A stretch of DNA of 64,000 nucleotides from Erythrobacter sp. (lineage in GTDB: Bacteria > Pseudomonadota > Alphaproteobacteria > Sphingomonadales > Sphingomonadaceae): positions 1-64,000 of the forward strand of contig NZ_JASJAP010000007.1 of assembly GCF_030066995.1 (NCBI RefSeq), given 5' to 3'. The stretch's first letter is position 1. Each line of letters starts with the position of its first letter. A program made the position numbers and the translations under genes. Shown one piece after another: positions 62,448 through 64,000 of the stretch. The notes beneath the pieces are model-generated. The model had not been told where the DNA came from and did not search any database. It saw nothing but the letters and a program-made list of their open reading frames with translations.

Positions 62448-64000
62448 TCATCGGCCACGCACATTGCGCCCGCCGATCCAGACTTCCTCAATTTGTGTTC
62501 GCCGGATTTCCTGCGGCGAAGACAGAAATGGATCCCGGTCGACCAACAGGAAATCCGCGCGCTCTCCCGGCACCAGCCGTCCAAATCGACCGTCGGCGAA
62601 ACCAGCGTAAGCGGCGTCGGCCGTAAACGCCCTGAGGGCCTGCTCGCGATTGACAGTCTCCTCAGCTCGCCATCCTCCGAACGGGTTCCCATTCTCATCG
62701 GTCCGACTGATTGCCACCGCGATGCCAGCGAAGGGATCGGCGGGCTCGACCGGCGTGTCCGAGCCGAAGGCGAGCTTTGCGCCTGCTTTCAGGACGCTGC
62801 GCCAGGCGTAGGCGCCGACTAGCCGATCTTGTCCCAACCGCGCCTCGGCCATTTGCATGTCAGAGGTCTGGTGGAGCGGTTGCATCGAAGCGATCGTCCC
62901 ATGCCGACCAAAGCGCGACAAATCCTCCGGATGAACGATCTGGGCGTGTTCCACCCGCCAGCGCCGATCACCTTTGTAAACCTGCGAGAGTTCATCGATG
63001 GCCTGCAACACGTCACGGTTGGCGGCATCGCCAATCGCGTGAATGGCAGTCTGGAAATTGTCGAGCGCGGCGCGGCTCATGAGGTTACGCAGCTCGGTGG
63101 AACCGAGAAGCGGCACCCCGCGCGATTCCATCTTGTCCTTGTAAGGCTTTAGCAACAGCGCCCCGCGCGAGCCCAATGAACCATCGACAAACAGCTTGAT
63201 CCCATTGAGTCGCAGCTTGTCATCATACAGCCACCTTGTGGGGCCCGGACCGCCGATCAGTTCCATCGTCTCGGCGTCGACCGCGTAGGACATGATCCGG
63301 ATTTTCAGTTGTCCAGCGTCGCCTGCGCGGCGGAAGGTCTGCCAATCGGCCATGGTCGTGCGCATGTCCGCAACCGCCGTAACGCCGTACTCCAGCAGCT
63401 TTTCCTGCGCGGCGGCGAAGGCTGCGTCGCGGTCTCCCGGTCGCGCATTGGGGACAGCCGCGCTGACCAGGCTTTTGGCCCGGTCGACGAACACACCGCT
63501 TGGCGCGCCGTTCTCATCGCGGATCACCTGGCCGCCCGTGACATCGGGCGTCCCGGCAGTAACGCCGGCGATCTCCATGGCGCGGCTGTTTGCCCAGTTG
63601 GCGTGATTGTCGGCGCGTTCGAGCCAGACGGGGCGGTCGGCCACGACGCGGTCGAGCTCGGCGGCCGTCGGGAAACGACCGAGACCCCACTTCTCCTGGT
63701 TCCAGCCGCGACCAAGGATCCAGGGGCGCGCAGGGTTGTCCTCGGCAAATTGCCTGATCTTGCCGAGCGCTTCTTCGAGCGAAGTCGTGCCTGAAAGATC
63801 GAGCGTCAGCTGGCCAAAGCCCAGATCCATGACATGGACATGCGCATCGATCATGCCGGGCAGCATCACGCGTCCCGCGCCGTCGATCGCGAAATCGGTT
63901 TGGGGCCGGGCATCATCGCGCTTGAGGGTGTGGGTGATGATGCCTTCATCATCGAACACGAGGCCTGTGAAGCGCTTGATCTCCCCGTTCTCGTCGATCG
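62448..64000 (-). CDS. Amidohydrolase (YtcJ-like), 5' end beyond the window
   Basis: Metal-dependent amidohydrolase; about 517 residues are visible and the frame remains open at position 64000, so the N-terminus (probably a signal peptide) is missing. Seen: MLPGMIDAHVHVMDLGFGQL with the HxH metal site, AIHAIGDAANRDVLQAI and VEHAQIVHPED with metal histidines, and LAFGSDTPVEPADPF with the catalytic Asp. GERADFLLVDRDPFLSS is the usual C-terminal block. The substrate is probably an N-acyl or cyclic amide. Confidence 0.92.
   Translation of the reverse strand, partial: IDENGEIKRFTGLVFDDEGIITHTLKRDDARPQTDFAIDGAGRVMLPGMIDAHVHVMDLGFGQLTLDLSGTTSLEEALGKIRQFAEDNPARPWILGRGWNQEKWGLGRFPTAAELDRVVADRPVWLERADNHANWANSRAMEIAGVTAGTPDVTGGQVIRDENGAPSGVFVDRAKSLVSAAVPNARPGDRDAAFAAAQEKLLEYGVTAVADMRTTMADWQTFRRAGDAGQLKIRIMSYAVDAETMELIGGPGPTRWLYDDKLRLNGIKLFVDGSLGSRGALLLKPYKDKMESRGVPLLGSTELRNLMSRAALDNFQTAIHAIGDAANRDVLQAIDELSQVYKGDRRWRVEHAQIVHPEDLSRFGRHGTIASMQPLHQTSDMQMAEARLGQDRLVGAYAWRSVLKAGAKLAFGSDTPVEPADPFAGIAVAISRTDENGNPFGGWRAEETVNREQALRAFTADAAYAGFADGRFGRLVPGERADFLLVDRDPFLSSPQEIRRTQIEEVWIGGRNVRGR

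Noticed and set aside
1-64000. tRNA, rRNA or known small RNA genes
   Set aside because: No cloverleaf-like segment or rRNA sequence was recognised by eye; a covariance-model scan would be decisive.

Overview
The window reads as chromosomal DNA of an alphaproteobacterium of the order Sphingomonadales, most like an Erythrobacteraceae genome. The reasons are the high-GC gene style, the LinKLMN/Mla-type ABC transporter, two large TonB-dependent receptors with peptidase and TPR/2OG-oxygenase neighbours, the block argS-SPOR-nagZ-scpA-scpB-tatABC, and the small palindromic repeats typical of sphingomonads. Identification rests on protein motifs only; no database search was possible. No rRNA, tRNA, CRISPR array, insertion sequence or prophage was recognised.

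Layout. 1-78 is a C-homopolymer edge, probably an assembly artefact. 79-3129 is valS, enlarged by repeat elements inserted in frame. 3366-7060 is a four-gene lipid/hydrophobic-compound ABC importer (permease, ATPase, MCE protein, lipoprotein). 7074-10237 is a tightly overlapped minus-strand operon: crcB, an RluC-type pseudouridine synthase, a HAD phosphatase, a small membrane protein and an ATP12 chaperone. 10488-17519 holds rpsU, an FKBP isomerase and gatC-gatA, then an interposed stretch (hypothetical, small membrane protein, acyltransferase, FkbM methyltransferase), then gatB. 17530-23965 holds an esterase-like phytase-family protein, a small unknown, a penicillin-acylase-type amidohydrolase and clpB.

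24337-36084 is an outer-membrane nutrient-uptake region. It has a TonB receptor next to a secreted S9 peptidase, two small secreted unknowns, a second TonB receptor and a TPR-2OG oxygenase. 36225-41167 is an acyl-CoA cluster (thiolase, SDR dehydrogenase, enoyl-CoA hydratase, MarR regulator). It is interrupted by an AT-richer island with a two-gene module: a protein with a possible ribbon-helix-helix N-terminus and a RAMA-like C-terminus, and a small HicA-like protein. This pair is the best candidate here for an undescribed system. 41232-48854 is a minus-strand Tad/Cpa pilus operon (cpaA-B-C-D-E, tadB, tadC) with no cpaF ATPase in its expected place.

48974-53867 holds an alpha/beta hydrolase, an FAD oxidoreductase, a YegP-like protein, rnhA, thrB and ispH. 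53958-61706 is a lipoprotein followed by the argS-SPOR-nagZ-scpAB-tatABC block. The window ends with a small exported protein and a 5'-truncated amidohydrolase that runs off the right edge.

Palindromic repeats are a theme: inside valS, upstream of valS, between gatC and gatA, after rpsU, and between thiolase and SDR. They appear to come from at least two families, and at valS they have been turned into coding sequence.
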